Positions 42,401 through 49,076 of a stretch of 64,000 nt of DNA are shown here, piece by piece; positions within the stretch are counted from its first letter, which is position 1, and every line of letters starts with the position of its first letter. The position numbers and the translations under genes are program-made. The stretch is from Achatina immaculata (taxonomy: Eukaryota; Mollusca; Gastropoda; Stylommatophora; Achatinidae), in NCBI GenBank assembly GCA_009760885.1, contig CM019709.1, forward strand, positions 34,868,126-34,932,125, in the 5' to 3' direction. The notes under the pieces were generated by a model. It did no database searches. It saw only the letters and a list, made by a program, of their open reading frames with translations, and was not told where the DNA came from.

Positions 42401-42763
42401 ACGTATTTAGCTTGGTTCTTTACCACTTACTTGTCTTGTCTTGTCTCCTTCCTCATATACCTTTCAGTGTTGAGATGATAAACAGACATCTTGATAGGGC
42501 TTGGCAACTTGCTTCGTGTAATGGGATATTTAAGGTTTCTGTAAATTCCTCCCTCCATCTCCCGCCTGGGCGGCCCCTTTCTCTGTTAAATTCAGGAAAC
42601 ACTACTCAGTTTATCGCTTCCATATTTCATTAATTGGCCCCCTCCCCACCTCCACTTTCATCCATTTCCGCAGATGGCACTGAGAACCCATCGCAAGACC
42701 TGGGAGAGAGTGCTTATGAACCAACGGCAAATGGAACGATGGAGGCAAGCAGTGGATGCATAG
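18672..42763 (+). CDS. CCDC113: CCDC113 (CFAP263) axonemal coiled-coil protein, complete, with a duplicated exon segment
   Basis: Exons: 18672-18775, 24163-24454, 28011-28166, 29973-30053, 37122-37277, 38632-38739, 40524-40679 and 42674-42763. All introns are GT..AG. Exon 1 ends two bases into a codon, which exon 2 completes; every later boundary is phase 0. The product is 380 residues, against about 377 for the human protein as I recall it. Family marks in order: [11 protein letters not shown] (residues 45-55), [10 protein letters not shown] (133-142), [14 protein letters not shown] (191-204), DVDF-like [39 protein letters not shown] and [14 protein letters not shown]. The protein is nearly all coiled coil. 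CCDC113 works with CCDC96 in motile cilia next to the dynein regulatory complex and radial spoke 3, and in ciliogenesis. The ATG opens the first frame after a candidate X-box. Exon 4 and the last part of exon 3 are repeated downstream (31923-34838); if both exon 4 copies are spliced in, the protein gains 27 residues in frame. Confidence 0.92.
18852..19540 (-). mobile_element. LINE-B, two tandem fragments
   Basis: Two minus-strand LINE-B tails in a row (about 18852-19045 and 19048-19540), each starting on the plus strand with the reversed 3' end 'CTTCCCGTG...AACGTCACATAGGGC'. They lie in CCDC113 intron 1. Confidence 0.8.
19640..19960 (-). mobile_element. LINE-G 3' fragment with (TCA)n
   Basis: (TCA)n at 19640-19660, then text related to 10310-10600. 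On the minus strand it reads as a degenerate LINE C-terminus ([22 protein letters not shown]). CCDC113 intron 1. Confidence 0.6.
20022..20048. repeat. Poly-C run
   Basis: About 25 consecutive C. It is likely to be length-variable and error-prone in assembly. Confidence 0.9.
20049..20685. other. CCDC113 intron 1, nothing recognised
   Basis: Open frame 20167-20403 has no family marks. No repeat family is recognised. Confidence 0.4.
20690..21215 (+). mobile_element. LINE-A 3' fragment
   Basis: Plus-strand tail with [16 protein letters not shown] and '[18 protein letters not shown]'-like coding in broken frames. It ends GGGACATGCAAACGACTGACTG, so the 3' tail is a TGAC-type tetranucleotide. Confidence 0.75.
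21325..21495 (+). mobile_element. LINE-C 3' fragment
   Basis: Contains 'GGGGTAGACCAAGACAGAG', ATGGAAAGACAA and 'GAGAGGAATGGAGGCGAACT', shared with 52195-52435. It encodes the [15 protein letters not shown] LINE C-terminus seen at 60676-60891. Confidence 0.65.
21540..22815 (+). mobile_element. Dispersed repeat S3, copy with internal array
   Basis: Head 21540-21606 ('CTCTCCCTGGAATTACAAGC', TGGCGAAGATGTTGAG) and tail 22613-22815 ('TCAGTCCTGAATGGAGC', 'TTTAGCAGACTCCGCTGCC', TTAGCTGGGCTAGACTGG) of a dispersed repeat also found at 25510, 39680 (minus), 50700, 51415 and 60185. In unexpanded copies about 45 bases separate head from tail; here that segment is an array of about 1 kb. The class of S3 is unknown; it has no open frame and looks non-autonomous. 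Confidence 0.7.
21607..22612 (+). repeat. G-tract minisatellite, about 20 units near 50 bp
   Basis: Units run 'CACAGCATCGTGTCACAC', a run of about 6-12 G (often with TGGG), then TTTACACCAGCTATTTATAG. Late units read 'CACACTGGGGG'. Length variation is nearly all in the G-run. Open frames of up to 218 codons through it come only from the repeat. Confidence 0.95.
22818..22990 (+). mobile_element. LINE reverse-transcriptase fragment
   Basis: Encodes [19 protein letters not shown], the 'CYRRMLRISW' region of a LINE C-terminus. It follows the S3 copy directly. Confidence 0.5.
22991..24083. other. CCDC113 intron 1, 3' part, nothing recognised
   Basis: AT-rich towards exon 2, with no gene or repeat family recognised. 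Confidence 0.45.
24084..24162 (+). repeat. Tandem duplication of the exon 2 acceptor region
   Basis: Two direct copies of about 40 bases, each containing 'TAATTCTATCTTGCTTTG' and ending in an AAAAG acceptor (AG at 24118-24119 and at 24161-24162). The second leads into exon 2 in the right phase. The first would read into a TAA within six codons. Confidence 0.8.
24585..24835 (+). mobile_element. LINE-A 3' tail
   Basis: 'TATTTTGGACATATTAAACG', 'AGAAAGAGAGGAAGACCAAG', ending GGGACATGCAAATGAATGAATG: LINE-A with a TGAA-type 3' tail. CCDC113 intron 2. Confidence 0.8.
24860..25500 (-). pseudogene. Mariner-type transposase fragment
   Basis: The minus strand reads [54 protein letters not shown], '[18 protein letters not shown]' and RKVCASWVP, the N-terminal helix-turn-helix part of a mariner transposase. 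A stop follows SSGRP and the frame breaks after WVP; the DDE core is missing. CCDC113 intron 2. Confidence 0.75.
25510..26940 (+). mobile_element. Dispersed repeat S3, copy with 43-bp array inside
   Basis: Head 25510-25573 ('GTCTGGAACTACAAGCTGG', TAGCCAGTGCCATGAAGG), tail 26695-26940 ('TTTTTCAGTTCCTGTG', TTTAGCAGACTCCACCACCA, 'TGGGTCACTGATTGTCAG'). Between them the internal segment is an array. This is a second independent expansion at the same place as in the copy at 21540. Confidence 0.75.
25574..26697 (+). repeat. 43-bp minisatellite, about 26 units
   Basis: The unit starts GATTATGGCAGCTGAGGCAC and ends TATGTTGGCTTATGAGTG. Early units carry GTGTG or GAGTG; late units carry GAGCG. Homogeneous blocks suggest recent spread of variants. 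Confidence 0.95.
26941..27408. other. CCDC113 intron 2, nothing recognised
   Basis: The plus-strand frame 26734-27288 is partly S3 and has no family marks. There is a T-run near 27210. Confidence 0.4.
27410..27705 (-). mobile_element. SINE S1
   Basis: Minus-strand copy: on the plus strand it runs from 'AAAATTCCCATTTTCATGCC' to the reversed B box ('GGGACTTGAACCCGGTGCC') and 'GCGCCTAACCACTCAGCC'. The tRNA-like head is well preserved. It is a SINE head, not a functional tRNA gene. Confidence 0.8.
28825..29000 (+). mobile_element. LINE-C-like 3' fragment
   Basis: 'AGACCAAGAGGCAGACCAAG', 'AGGAGAAGACTAAGAACAG' and 'TTTTTATCCGCAGCAGTGAG' resemble the LINE-C C-terminus. CCDC113 intron 3; repeated in copy 2 at about 32667-32845. 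Confidence 0.5.
29485..29655 (-). mobile_element. LINE-B 3' fragment
   Basis: Minus strand [20 protein letters not shown] followed by [16 protein letters not shown]; the 3' end abuts 'CATCTTACATCTTACC'. Counterpart in copy 2 at 33165-33300. Confidence 0.75.
29973..30053 (+). CDS. CCDC113: CCDC113 exon 4, copy 1
   Basis: 81 bases, 27 codons, phase 0 at both ends, encoding residues 185-211 (starts ESLAEKF, ends HLKQ). Acceptor TTCCCAG, donor CAG|GTTAGC. It is identical at every base to 33619-33699. A 30-bp minisatellite starts at its donor. Confidence 0.9.
30048..30476 (+). repeat. 30-bp minisatellite seeded from the exon 4 donor, copy 1
   Basis: Units read AAACAGGTTTAG then TCTGTGTAAACATATCTT. 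The stretch at the exon boundary (AAACAGGTTAGCTGTGTAAA) is the same unit in diverged form. Units next to the exon are most diverged; ten from 30181 on are nearly identical. Confidence 0.95.
30505..30730 (+). mobile_element. SINE S2, running into an array
   Basis: 'CCCAGGTTTGATTTCCC' (B-box-like), ACCAACCAGCACTGGG, GCCAACCCAGCCTC and the 3' end 'GACACTAACACTTCACACC'. The last part is continued by the 26-bp minisatellite. Confidence 0.7.
30722..31922 (+). repeat. 26-bp minisatellite, about 46 units, copy 1
   Basis: The unit starts ACACTTCACACC and ends TGTGCTGCATGGAA. Variants: CACCTG, CACCCG, CACTCG, CCTCCG, CCTCCA, and CATGG or CGTGG. No AG dinucleotide occurs in any unit. Because 26 is not a multiple of 3, all three plus frames stay open (412, 367 and 323 codons); these are not genes. 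Confidence 0.95.
31934..32011 (+). pseudogene. CCDC113 exon 3, truncated second copy
   Basis: The 5' half of exon 3 and its acceptor are missing. The remainder keeps its GTGAGT donor at 32012. The first AG downstream of the array (31932-31933) falls at the codon boundary AAG|GGA, so if used as acceptor it would give a 78-base in-frame exon of 26 codons ending KSRAR. It may be silent or a new alternative exon. Confidence 0.6.
32667..32845 (+). mobile_element. LINE-C-like 3' fragment (duplicate)
   Basis: Duplicated counterpart of 28825-29000 with minor substitutions. Confidence 0.5.
33165..33300 (-). mobile_element. LINE-B 3' fragment (duplicate)
   Basis: Duplicated counterpart of 29485-29655. 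The deletion in copy 2 ends just before it. Confidence 0.7.
33619..33699 (+). CDS. CCDC113: CCDC113 exon 4, copy 2
   Basis: Identical to 29973-30053 at all 81 bases, with an intact CCCAG acceptor and GTTAGC donor. Phase 0 on both sides means inclusion of both copies, or of either one, keeps the frame. It is not counted in the 380-residue model. Which copy is used cannot be told from sequence. Confidence 0.75.
33694..34062 (+). repeat. 30-bp minisatellite, copy 2
   Basis: Same array as 30048-30476 with eight instead of ten homogeneous units. Confidence 0.95.
34100..34310 (+). mobile_element. SINE S2 (duplicate)
   Basis: Duplicated counterpart of 30505-30730, again running into the 26-bp array. 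Confidence 0.7.
34308..34832 (+). repeat. 26-bp minisatellite, copy 2, about 20 units
   Basis: Same unit as 30722-31922, but dominated by CGTGG units in the middle. It ends at CATGATCATGCC, where unique sequence resumes. Confidence 0.95.
35085..35345 (-). mobile_element. LINE C-terminal fragment
   Basis: Minus strand: [20 protein letters not shown], then '[20 protein letters not shown]' and a LTRWRGM ending, the usual LINE C-terminal layout. (ATT)n lies at its 3' end. CCDC113 intron between exons 4 and 5. Confidence 0.65.
35346..36635. other. CCDC113 intron, mostly unrecognised
   Basis: CAGGGGTTCTCACCC near 34993 and TTGAGAACCATTGA near 36342 are inverted and hAT-like, and could bound an old element, but no target-site duplication is clear. 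There is an AAG/GAA-rich tract near 36060-36085. No exon is seen. Confidence 0.35.
36640..37020 (+). mobile_element. LINE-A 3' fragment
   Basis: Encodes '[20 protein letters not shown]' and [20 protein letters not shown]; the frame breaks after ILEG. The 3' end reads ACATGCAAATGACTGACTGATTGAC, a TGAC-type tail. It lies about 100 bases before exon 5. Confidence 0.85.
37525..37845. other. CCDC113 intron 5, nothing recognised
   Basis: AT-rich. The exon 5 frame stays open for about 85 codons past its donor, but the GTGAGT donor and the family match place the exon end at 37277. Confidence 0.45.
37850..38112 (+). mobile_element. LINE-B 3' fragment
   Basis: Contains 'AATCAGAGAATACCAAAACA', 'GGGCATAACATCCCTTGATG' and the 3' end 'GGCACGGGAAGGATGTAAG'. 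Coding is broken. Confidence 0.8.
38108..38596 (+). repeat. Direct duplication, about 240 bp, before exon 6
   Basis: Two head-to-tail copies (about 38108-38340 and 38356-38596) with few differences. Each begins 'ATAAACTATGTCTGTC' and ends GGGTTGAACTAAAATTG. Between them is GGATGTAAGATGTAAGAT, the LINE-B 3' end motif, so the LINE end took part in the duplication. The second copy ends about 35 bases before the exon 6 acceptor. Confidence 0.85.
39060..39240 (+). mobile_element. LINE-F C-terminal fragment
   Basis: 'ACACCTGGCAAAGGGGTCTT', 'GAAGCAGAGATGAAAAA' and 'CCCCAGATAGTGGTCAAGAA' match the copy at 5935-6290. CCDC113 intron 6. Confidence 0.6.
39420..39452. repeat. (TA)n microsatellite
   Basis: About 15 TA units. 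Confidence 0.9.
39600..39890 (-). mobile_element. Dispersed repeat S3 (minus)
   Basis: Reverse of the S3 tail: 'CCATGACAGTGGAGTCTGCT', 'CTCTCCATTGGTGTCCCC' and 'AGCTGACATGTCAGTGCC'. Unexpanded. CCDC113 intron 6. Confidence 0.7.
39891..40500. other. CCDC113 intron 6, nothing recognised
   Basis: T-rich runs; no gene is seen. Confidence 0.45.
41000..41215 (+). mobile_element. LINE-A fragment
   Basis: Encodes [34 protein letters not shown] and '[11 protein letters not shown]'-type text in shifted frames. It is cut off at 'AAATATAACTATACT' by a minus-strand LINE-B. Confidence 0.8.
41216..41515 (-). mobile_element. LINE-B 3' fragment
   Basis: Starts on the plus strand with 'CATCTTGCATCCTTCCTGTG' (reversed 3' end) and ends near 'GATCACCCATGAGACTG'. 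It sits between a plus and a minus LINE-A copy. Confidence 0.8.
41585..42165 (-). mobile_element. LINE-A 3' fragment
   Basis: Minus-strand frame 42208-41777 encodes '[20 protein letters not shown]', '[20 protein letters not shown]', '[18 protein letters not shown]' and [20 protein letters not shown]113 intron 7. Confidence 0.85.
42205..42610. mobile_element. MITE-like element with inverted ends
   Basis: Left end 'GAGTAGTGTTTCCCGAATTT' at about 42210 and right end 'AAATTCAGGAAACACTACTC' at about 42590 are inverted repeats with one mismatch. No coding sequence; about 400 bases; no clear target-site duplication. It ends about 65 bases before the exon 8 acceptor. Confidence 0.6.
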
Positions 42764-43990
42764 CCTGTCATATGTCATTGTTCTACTGTTGTTAATGACC
42801 AAGGAAAGGCATTTTAACATTCTTTACTCTGTTAAAATATCATCAGACAAAATTGGTAAATGTTGGTGAGCAGACATCAGATGAAGTTGGGGGAGTTATA
42901 TATAAAAATTATAAACTCTCTACAACAGATTAAATTACATTATGGACTTTAAAAATTTAATATGTAAATCTAATTATGGGGTTTTTAAACTTTACTAGTT
43001 CAGTTATTGAGATTATGAACTTTGCTAGTTCAATTACTGGGGTTATAAACTTTTCTAGTTAAATTACTGAGGTTGCAAACTTTGTTCAAGTTATTGGGCT
43101 TATAAACTTTACTTTTGTAAACAGTGGGGCTTATAAATTATGTCTTTTTTTGGCACTAGTACTCTACTTACTTGTTTGAAGTTGGTTTACATATGAAAAA
43201 CTGACATAGAGTATCTTGAATGTATTGCATGTAGATGAATTCAAACTTTAAGACTGGTTGAAGAGAAGATTTTTGTTAGCAGTCATTCATTGGCTGGGGT
43301 ACACAAAAGCGCAGTTGGTGAAGACATGAATTTGATTGGTTCATATATGTACGTTTTTATTTAAAATGAAAAAATGTGTGTCTTCTATGGTCTTGGTCAG
43401 TCTCTTTTATGAACACATCCATTTGTTTGTCAGTCTTCGCTGCTCGAGGGAACTGCATATAATTGAACATGTTTTAATAAATCGTGTTAATTATACGCAT
43501 AATCTAAAGTTCTCTTGAAGGTAGAGAACATCAGTTTTTGAATGTCAAATGGCTGGGATAATTCTTAAATAGGTCATAAAATACTGTATTGATATTCAGT
43601 ATGAGTATACCATTTTATTACTGAAATTTGAGGTCAGTATATGGATTAAATACATACTGGAGCTTCATGCAGTCATTAAGAGAGATAATTCTCTGGTGTA
43701 TACAAAATGGGAACATCTCTATCACCAGGAAACCATATTTGTTAAAGACAAAAATTGAGGTTGAAGCTTTTATAACATGATACTGAAAGCACAACTGTTC
43801 CATCTTTTATGTGGTGATGTACAAAAAATCCAAAGATATAGTCCTATTCTATCGTCTCTAGCAACATCTACAACCCATCAGCTGTGGAATAAAAGCTGTT
43901 TGAATCCATCAGAATAAATCGTTGTTATTGTTACATAACATCAGTTAGATTAAATAAAACGTATAATGATATAAGCAATGTACTTAATGA
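42764..43990 (+). other. CCDC113 3' flank and degenerate array
   Basis: Contains the 3' untranslated region. The first clear AATAAA is at 43476-43481, about 710 bases after the stop, so the mRNA end is uncertain. At 42975-43140 a degenerate repeat of about 30 bp is seen ('TTATAAACTTT(G)CTAGTTCAA'). Confidence 0.5.
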
Positions 43991-44084
43991 AACAAAGAAA
44001 ATGGCAGAACAGGTTTGTCGGGTAATGTGACATCTTATGCATAAATCTGTCCAGTCCTGGCTGGGAACAGATTATGTGCTACTT

Positions 44085-44422
44085 TGTGCTGGGCACAGAC
44101 TCTGTGGTACTTTGTGCTGGGCACAGACTCTGTGGTACTTTATGCTGGGCACAGACTCTGTGGTACTTTGTGCTGGGCACAGACTCTGTGGTACTTTGTG
44201 CTGGGCACAGACTCTGTGGTACTTTGTGCTGGGTACAGACTCTGTGGTACTTTGTGCTGGGCACAGACTCTGTGGTACTTTGTGCTGGGCACAGACTCTG
44301 TGGTACTTTGTGCTGGGCACAGACTCTGTGGTACTTTGTGCTGGGCACAGACTCTGTGGTACTTTGTGCTGGGCACAGACTCTGTGGTACTTTCTGCTGG
44401 GCACAGACTCTGTGGTACTCAG
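44085..44422 (+). repeat. 28-bp minisatellite, 12 units
   Basis: The unit is TGTGCTGGGCACAGACTC plus TGTGGTACTT, nearly perfect throughout. Open frames on both strands across it come from the repeat. CACAGACTCTGTG inside each unit can form a small hairpin. Confidence 0.95.
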
Positions 44423-44795
44423 GGAAATATTTTTCTCCAGCTCTTTGTTTGTTGAATTCCACTACCATAAAACATAATGTGATTAATTTTTTTTTTTAAC
44501 TGAGTTATAAATTTGAAATTAATCTGTACTTTTTTCCTCAGATTCTTTTTACTGACGATTTTTTCTTTCAAACTGATTTTGCAAACATAAGAATAATTTG
44601 TTTTAATGTAAAAATTATATAAGAAAGGCAAGAATAAGGAAGTATTCCTGTGTAATCTATTATACTGAGACCTGTTAGGGTTTTGTTTGTGAAATGGTAG
44701 ATTAAAAACCATAAGTTTTCTTTTAAAATATGCAAGTAAAATTTTGTTCATCAATTTTCTGTAAGACAGCCAACATAATAGAAGTGTGATCCCTT
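44423..44795. other. AT-rich stretch, nothing recognised
   Basis: No gene or repeat family is seen. Confidence 0.45.
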
Positions 44796-44799
44796 TTTG

Positions 44800-45160
44800 A
44801 AAAGAGATGCCTCAGGAAAATACTTGGTATAAAGTGGAACGAATTTAAGAACACAGAGATAAGACAGATGAGCAAACAACAACCTGTCTCATGGGTGATT
44901 AGAAAAAGAAGATGGACATGTGATGAGAAGAAACAATCAGAGAATACTAAAACAAGAAATCAAGTGGAGCACAACAGGCCGAAGAAAAAGAGGTCGACCA
45001 CGTGAAGAGGACATTGTTAAGAGAAGCCAGTTTAATGGACATAACATCCCTTGATGAAGTTGAAAGACTCACAGAGAATAGGAAAACTTGGCAAACAACT
45101 ATGTGAGCCCTATGTGATGTTTAACGGCATGGGAACAATGTAAGATGTAAGATCCCAGGT
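44800..45160 (+). mobile_element. LINE-B 3' fragment
   Basis: 'GATGCCTCAGGAAAATACTT', 'AAGAAAAAGAGGTCGACCAC' and the 3' end 'GGCATGGGAACAATGTAAG'; several small deletions. Confidence 0.8.
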
Positions 45161-45478
45161 AACTGGTTGCATCATTCATGGCTGTGTTGCTAGGTGCTTG
45201 ATGGCAGATTAATCACTGCCTGGGACCTTGGGCAAAACCTAATAAGGGACCTTCTCTGACCTATAACAATTCCTCTCCTGATAAATGTCTTGATTCCCCT
45301 GTAGTTGTGATCTCTATTACTGTATGACTTTGTAATACGCAGGCGAAACTTAGCTGGTATGTCACTGTCAGTCTTTTACCTTCCAGCAAACTTCTTACTG
45401 ACTTCTATAAATAAATATTATTTTAATTTCATAAAAACAAGTGCAGAAAAAAAAGTGCACAAAAGCTGCAGCAAAAGT
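45161..45478. other. Unrecognised stretch
   Basis: No gene or repeat family is seen. Confidence 0.4.
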
Positions 45479-45479
45479 T

Positions 45480-45765
45480 AAAAATCCCTGTTTCCATGCC
45501 AACAAGGCATATTTTAGGGTACCGTGTTAGGCCATTATTTCCAAAACCATCGGCACGTGAAAGCGTGATGTGGTCAGTATTATGCCTGGTCATATCACAT
45601 CTATCTCCCCAGATTTCTCTGGTAACCCAGTTTTAGAGGCTGGGTGGACACTGGGGGCTTTCTTGTGTGGCAGTACCAGAAAAGAAAATCCCCGCTGCTA
45701 GGACCTAAACCAGGTACCGTCAGATTAGTAGATGGAGCACCTAACCACAGAAGCTGAGGTGCTTC
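45480..45765 (-). mobile_element. SINE S1
   Basis: Reverse of the S1 3' end ('AAAATCCCTGTTTCCATGCC') through to the reversed B-box region ('GGACCTAAACCAGGTACCG') and 'GCACCTAACCACAGAAGC'. Confidence 0.75.
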
Positions 45766-45799
45766 TTAGAAAGTCAGTGTAGTTTACTTGTAGATCTAG

Positions 45800-46038
45800 A
45801 CTCTGTGTCCATTCGATTTAGATTCATTTCTTATCTTTTTGATTAGATTTAGATTCCTTTCTTATCTTTTTTTATTAGATTTAGATTCCTTTCTTATCTT
45901 TTTTGATTAGATTTAGATTCCTTTCTTATCTTTTTTGATTAGATTTAGATTCCTTTCTTATCTTTTTGATTAGATTTAGATTCCTTTCTTATCTTTTTTG
46001 ATTAGATTTAGATTCCTTTCTTATCTTTTTGATAATGG
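45800..46038 (+). repeat. About 32-bp minisatellite, 7 units
   Basis: The unit reads GATTAGATTTAGATTCC plus TTTCTTATCTTTTTT. Units differ mainly in the length of the T-run. Confidence 0.9.
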
Positions 46039-46334
46039 TTATAAGTGACGTGACTGTCAGATAAAAAAATTTGCCCCAGGTCTCCTAGCTTTCCAGGCCC
46101 TAGGCCTCAGCCTAATGGATAATCCGCCACTACAGATGCTCTTGTTGTTTGACAATGATGTACATTTCCTTTAATGTTAATCCCTTTCACTCACTATGTT
46201 ACTGTATAAACCTGTGCAACATCAGTCTTGATCCACATTCTAGAAGAACTGTATTTGTTCTCTCCAAAACACAGACACCATGGCAGATTTTTGTCCCCTG
46301 TGTTTTGCTTGTCGTATCTGAGATAATTAGATGA

Positions 46335-46585
46335 GCTCGGATTACTAATCCAGTGGTACGGGTTCAGTCCCAGCAGTGGGGTTTTTTTTTCTGGTACACA
46401 CCAAAAAGGCCCCGGGGTTCACCCAGCCTCTAAAACTGGGTACCGGAGAAATCTGGGAAGGTAAAGCGGCCAGGGCGTGATACTGATCACATCAGACTTT
46501 CATGTGCTGAAGGTCATGGAAAATATTCCCCAATATGCCTTAATGGCATGGAAACGGGGATTTTACCTTTACCTTTTAGATGAGG
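46335..46585 (+). mobile_element. SINE S1
   Basis: 'GGTACGGGTTCAGTCCCAGC' (B-box-like), GGGGTTCACCCAGCCTC, ACCGGAGAAATCTGGGAAGG and the 3' end 'GGAAACGGGGATTTTACCTT'. Confidence 0.8.
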
Positions 46586-46589
46586 GAGT

Positions 46590-47505
46590 GGATTTGTAAG
46601 GATAATTCTGTTAGATATTGTATTTTGTATTTGTGTTTTGATTCTCTGATTTTTTTTTTTTTATTTTAATTAAAAGTTTGGTTTTTTTTATGGATGTCTT
46701 TAGTCAGACATTATTTTTTTGTTTGAATCCATTCTAGGCAAACTTTATCTGTCATAGTCTTCCATGAAACGTCCTCTACAGACATAAACTGTGTTGCATA
46801 CAGAGATATGTGGTGGCTTTCTTTCCTTTTACCTATCAGATCACTAAAGAGATTATCTTTTTTTTTTCTTTCTTTTGTAATGAGTGGCCGAAATAACAAA
46901 ATGGCAATACACATCTGGAAGATGTCTTCTCACAGAAAAAAAAAATAATCAGAACAAAAGAAAGTATTTTGGTTTTTTCAAAAACCTGCCAAATAAAACA
47001 TGCAAAAGTTTCTTCTTTGTTTTATTTGTATACCTCATGCATTCTGAATATTGATATGATGAAAATAAATAGCTGGCAAAATACACGGTGTACATTTGTC
47101 TGTAATGTTTATATGTAAGAGTTACATGTTCAAAAGATGCAAGATTTTCTCTATTATATGTAAAATCACAACACTGTTCTCTCTTTCCATCTCTTTGTTA
47201 TTGATGTCGATATCTGAAAAAAGAGGATGAAAGCTGAATTACCTCAGCATTTGTCTTATTGCTATAGCAAAACTTTTCCTGTAGGTTTTTTTTTTTTTTT
47301 TGTTAACACTAAAGTTTTCCATGAAAGGGGTGATTTACTGTTAAATCTGAGTTCCACTCCTTTCTCACGTGCAAGTAGTAGTAGTAGTAGCTGTAATGTT
47401 ATAGTAAATAGAGGTGTATGGTGCCATTTTACAAAGCAGCAGAGAGGGAGGGAGAGAGAAAGAGAGAGTAAAATGAGAAAAAAACGAATAGAAAATATGA
47501 GAGTA
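46590..47505. other. AT-rich stretch, one minus-strand open frame
   Basis: The minus-strand frame 46914-46711 (67 codons) has no family marks. Near 47385 there is (AGT)n and near 47445 a GA-rich tract. The stretch from about 47400 resembles 15180-15360 at the 3' end of the Penelope-like element. Confidence 0.4.
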
Positions 47506-47507
47506 AG

Positions 47508-47757
47508 ATGAGAATGTATAAATGAAAAACATACAACATCCAATATTTTGGTGTGAGCTTTTTTTGAGGGTTACATACACAAACAAGACGACATATAACT
47601 TATCTTAGTGGCGTCCTCCTGAACAGGAAATCGTTTGCATGTTCAGGAATAAGTCACTAAGATAAGTTATGTGTTGTCTTGTTTGTTTATGTAATCCTCA
47701 AAAAAAGCTCACGCCGAAATATTGGATGTTGTATGTTTTTCATTTATACATTCTCAT
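47508..47757. repeat. Long inverted repeat (palindrome), about 110-bp arms
   Basis: The left arm (from AATGTATAAATGAAAAAC through 'GTGAGCTTTTTTTGAGG' to TCCTGAACA near 47625) is inverted in the right arm (TGTTCAGGA near 47640 to 'GTTTTTCATTTATACATT' at 47757) with few mismatches. The loop is about 15 bases. A third, direct, diverged copy of the arm start follows at about 47758. The arms match the end region of the Penelope-like element at 15280-15360. Confidence 0.85.
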
Positions 47758-48295
47758 ACATACAACATCCAATATTTTGACGTCGGCCTTTTTCAGAGAT
47801 TACATACAATAAAAACACAACTCATAAATAAAAAGAGAAAAAAACTTAGCTTTGTGATATCCTCCTAGTACAGATCACAACAAATTAGCCATAAAGACGT
47901 GGAAAAAATAGGAGCGATGAATGGCTGGGGGACGACAAAGAAAAACAACTTCGACCAATCGGATGTCAGCGAGGTGTAAGTGGTGGAAGAGAGAGAACAA
48001 TGGGGGGCGGGGGCGGCAGGATAGAGACCAGGAAGCTATAAATACCTTACAACTGCTAGAGAAGAAGGGGAAAAGGGCTGGGAGATAACGCTAACACTTA
48101 TGAATGAATAACTGCGGCGAAATGAGTGGGGTTAAGACAAGAAAGTACAGCAGAAAGTGGGTGGAAATCTAAAGAAGTTTAAAGGAAGCTGAGCGGATGG
48201 AGGAGACAGCCAGCCTGGAAAATAAGGCGCTGTTCTGGAGCTTTCAGAGATCGTTCACTAGAAGAACAGGAGTGGGTTGCACTAGCAGAAGTGTC
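47758..48295 (-). mobile_element. Penelope-like element 3' fragment
   Basis: Matches 15360-15900: 'GCTGGGAGATAACG', AATCTAAAGAAGTTTAAAGG, 'GACAGCCAGCCTGGAAAATA' and 'AGAAGAACAGGAG'. No coding part remains. Confidence 0.7.
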
Positions 48296-48299
48296 CCTT

Positions 48300-48545
48300 T
48301 TCCGCTGGTTGTGAAAGCTGTACTAGCGCTGTGATGTGGTACTAGTACAGCTGCTGCTGTAGTAACAGCAGAAATTGTGCCAGCAGCTACTGTAGTGCTG
48401 GTGGTAGTAGTTACCGCCACTGTATCAACAGCTGCATCACAACGGTTGTGGTAATGGTATTTGTCTGAACGGCGGCAGCAGTTGTAGTACTAGTACCTGC
48501 TGTTGTTGTAGCAATAGTAGTAGTGGCTGTTAGAAGATAAAATGC
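48300..48545. repeat. Degenerate CAG/GTA/TGT trinucleotide tract
   Basis: Irregular triplets (GTAGTA, GCTGCTG, GTTGTTG) account for the Thr-rich minus-strand frame 48713-48411. I do not regard it as a gene. Confidence 0.6.
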
Positions 48546-48579
48546 AAGCAAAAACTGACAGAATGGAGGTAAGCATTGA

Positions 48580-48893
48580 TTACCGTGTTTCCTTGATAAA
48601 ATACCAGGTCCGAAATAGTCGCCTGCCTCAATTAAACGCCGAGGAGGGAAAAAAAATGGAGCTGGAGGTGTGTTGTTGTACGGAGTCATGTTTCGAATAA
48701 ACACATGCCTCAAATGAACACCGGGTCTGACTGTCTGTCTTTCTATGGAAAGACGTACGATCTAGGCTAATACCATTGCTGTAGAACCGTAACTGGCGTT
48801 TTGCGAATAATCACCTGCCTTGAATAGACGCCAAATCGTGACAATTTTGTGAATGGGCCGTTTACTCAATGAAATGCGGTAAATTTACTATTT
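48580..48893. mobile_element. MITE-like element
   Basis: Left end 'TTACCGTGTTTCCTTGA' and right end (reversed) 'TTACCGCATTTCATTGAG' are inverted. Inside, CGCCTGCCTCAATTAAACGCC-type text recurs several times in altered form (ACATGCCTCAAATGAACACC; CACCTGCCTTGAATAGACGCC). No coding sequence. Confidence 0.55.
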
Positions 48894-49076
48894 CAGCTTA
48901 ATAATTTCGATTCTTGTTGGCTACTTCTGGCAAAAGGAAGTGCATTTTCTTGTCTCATGACACGAACGAGGCGACAGGAATCTTCGCTTTAGACCTCATT
49001 TTAGCTTCACTGTCCGTGAGTTCCATACCCAGTTTTCCCTTTTTTTATTCCCAGAAAAAAAAAAAAGAAGAGCCTG

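Noticed and set aside
44037..44499. Open frames on both strands (up to 146 codons)
   Set aside because: 28-bp minisatellite without stops.
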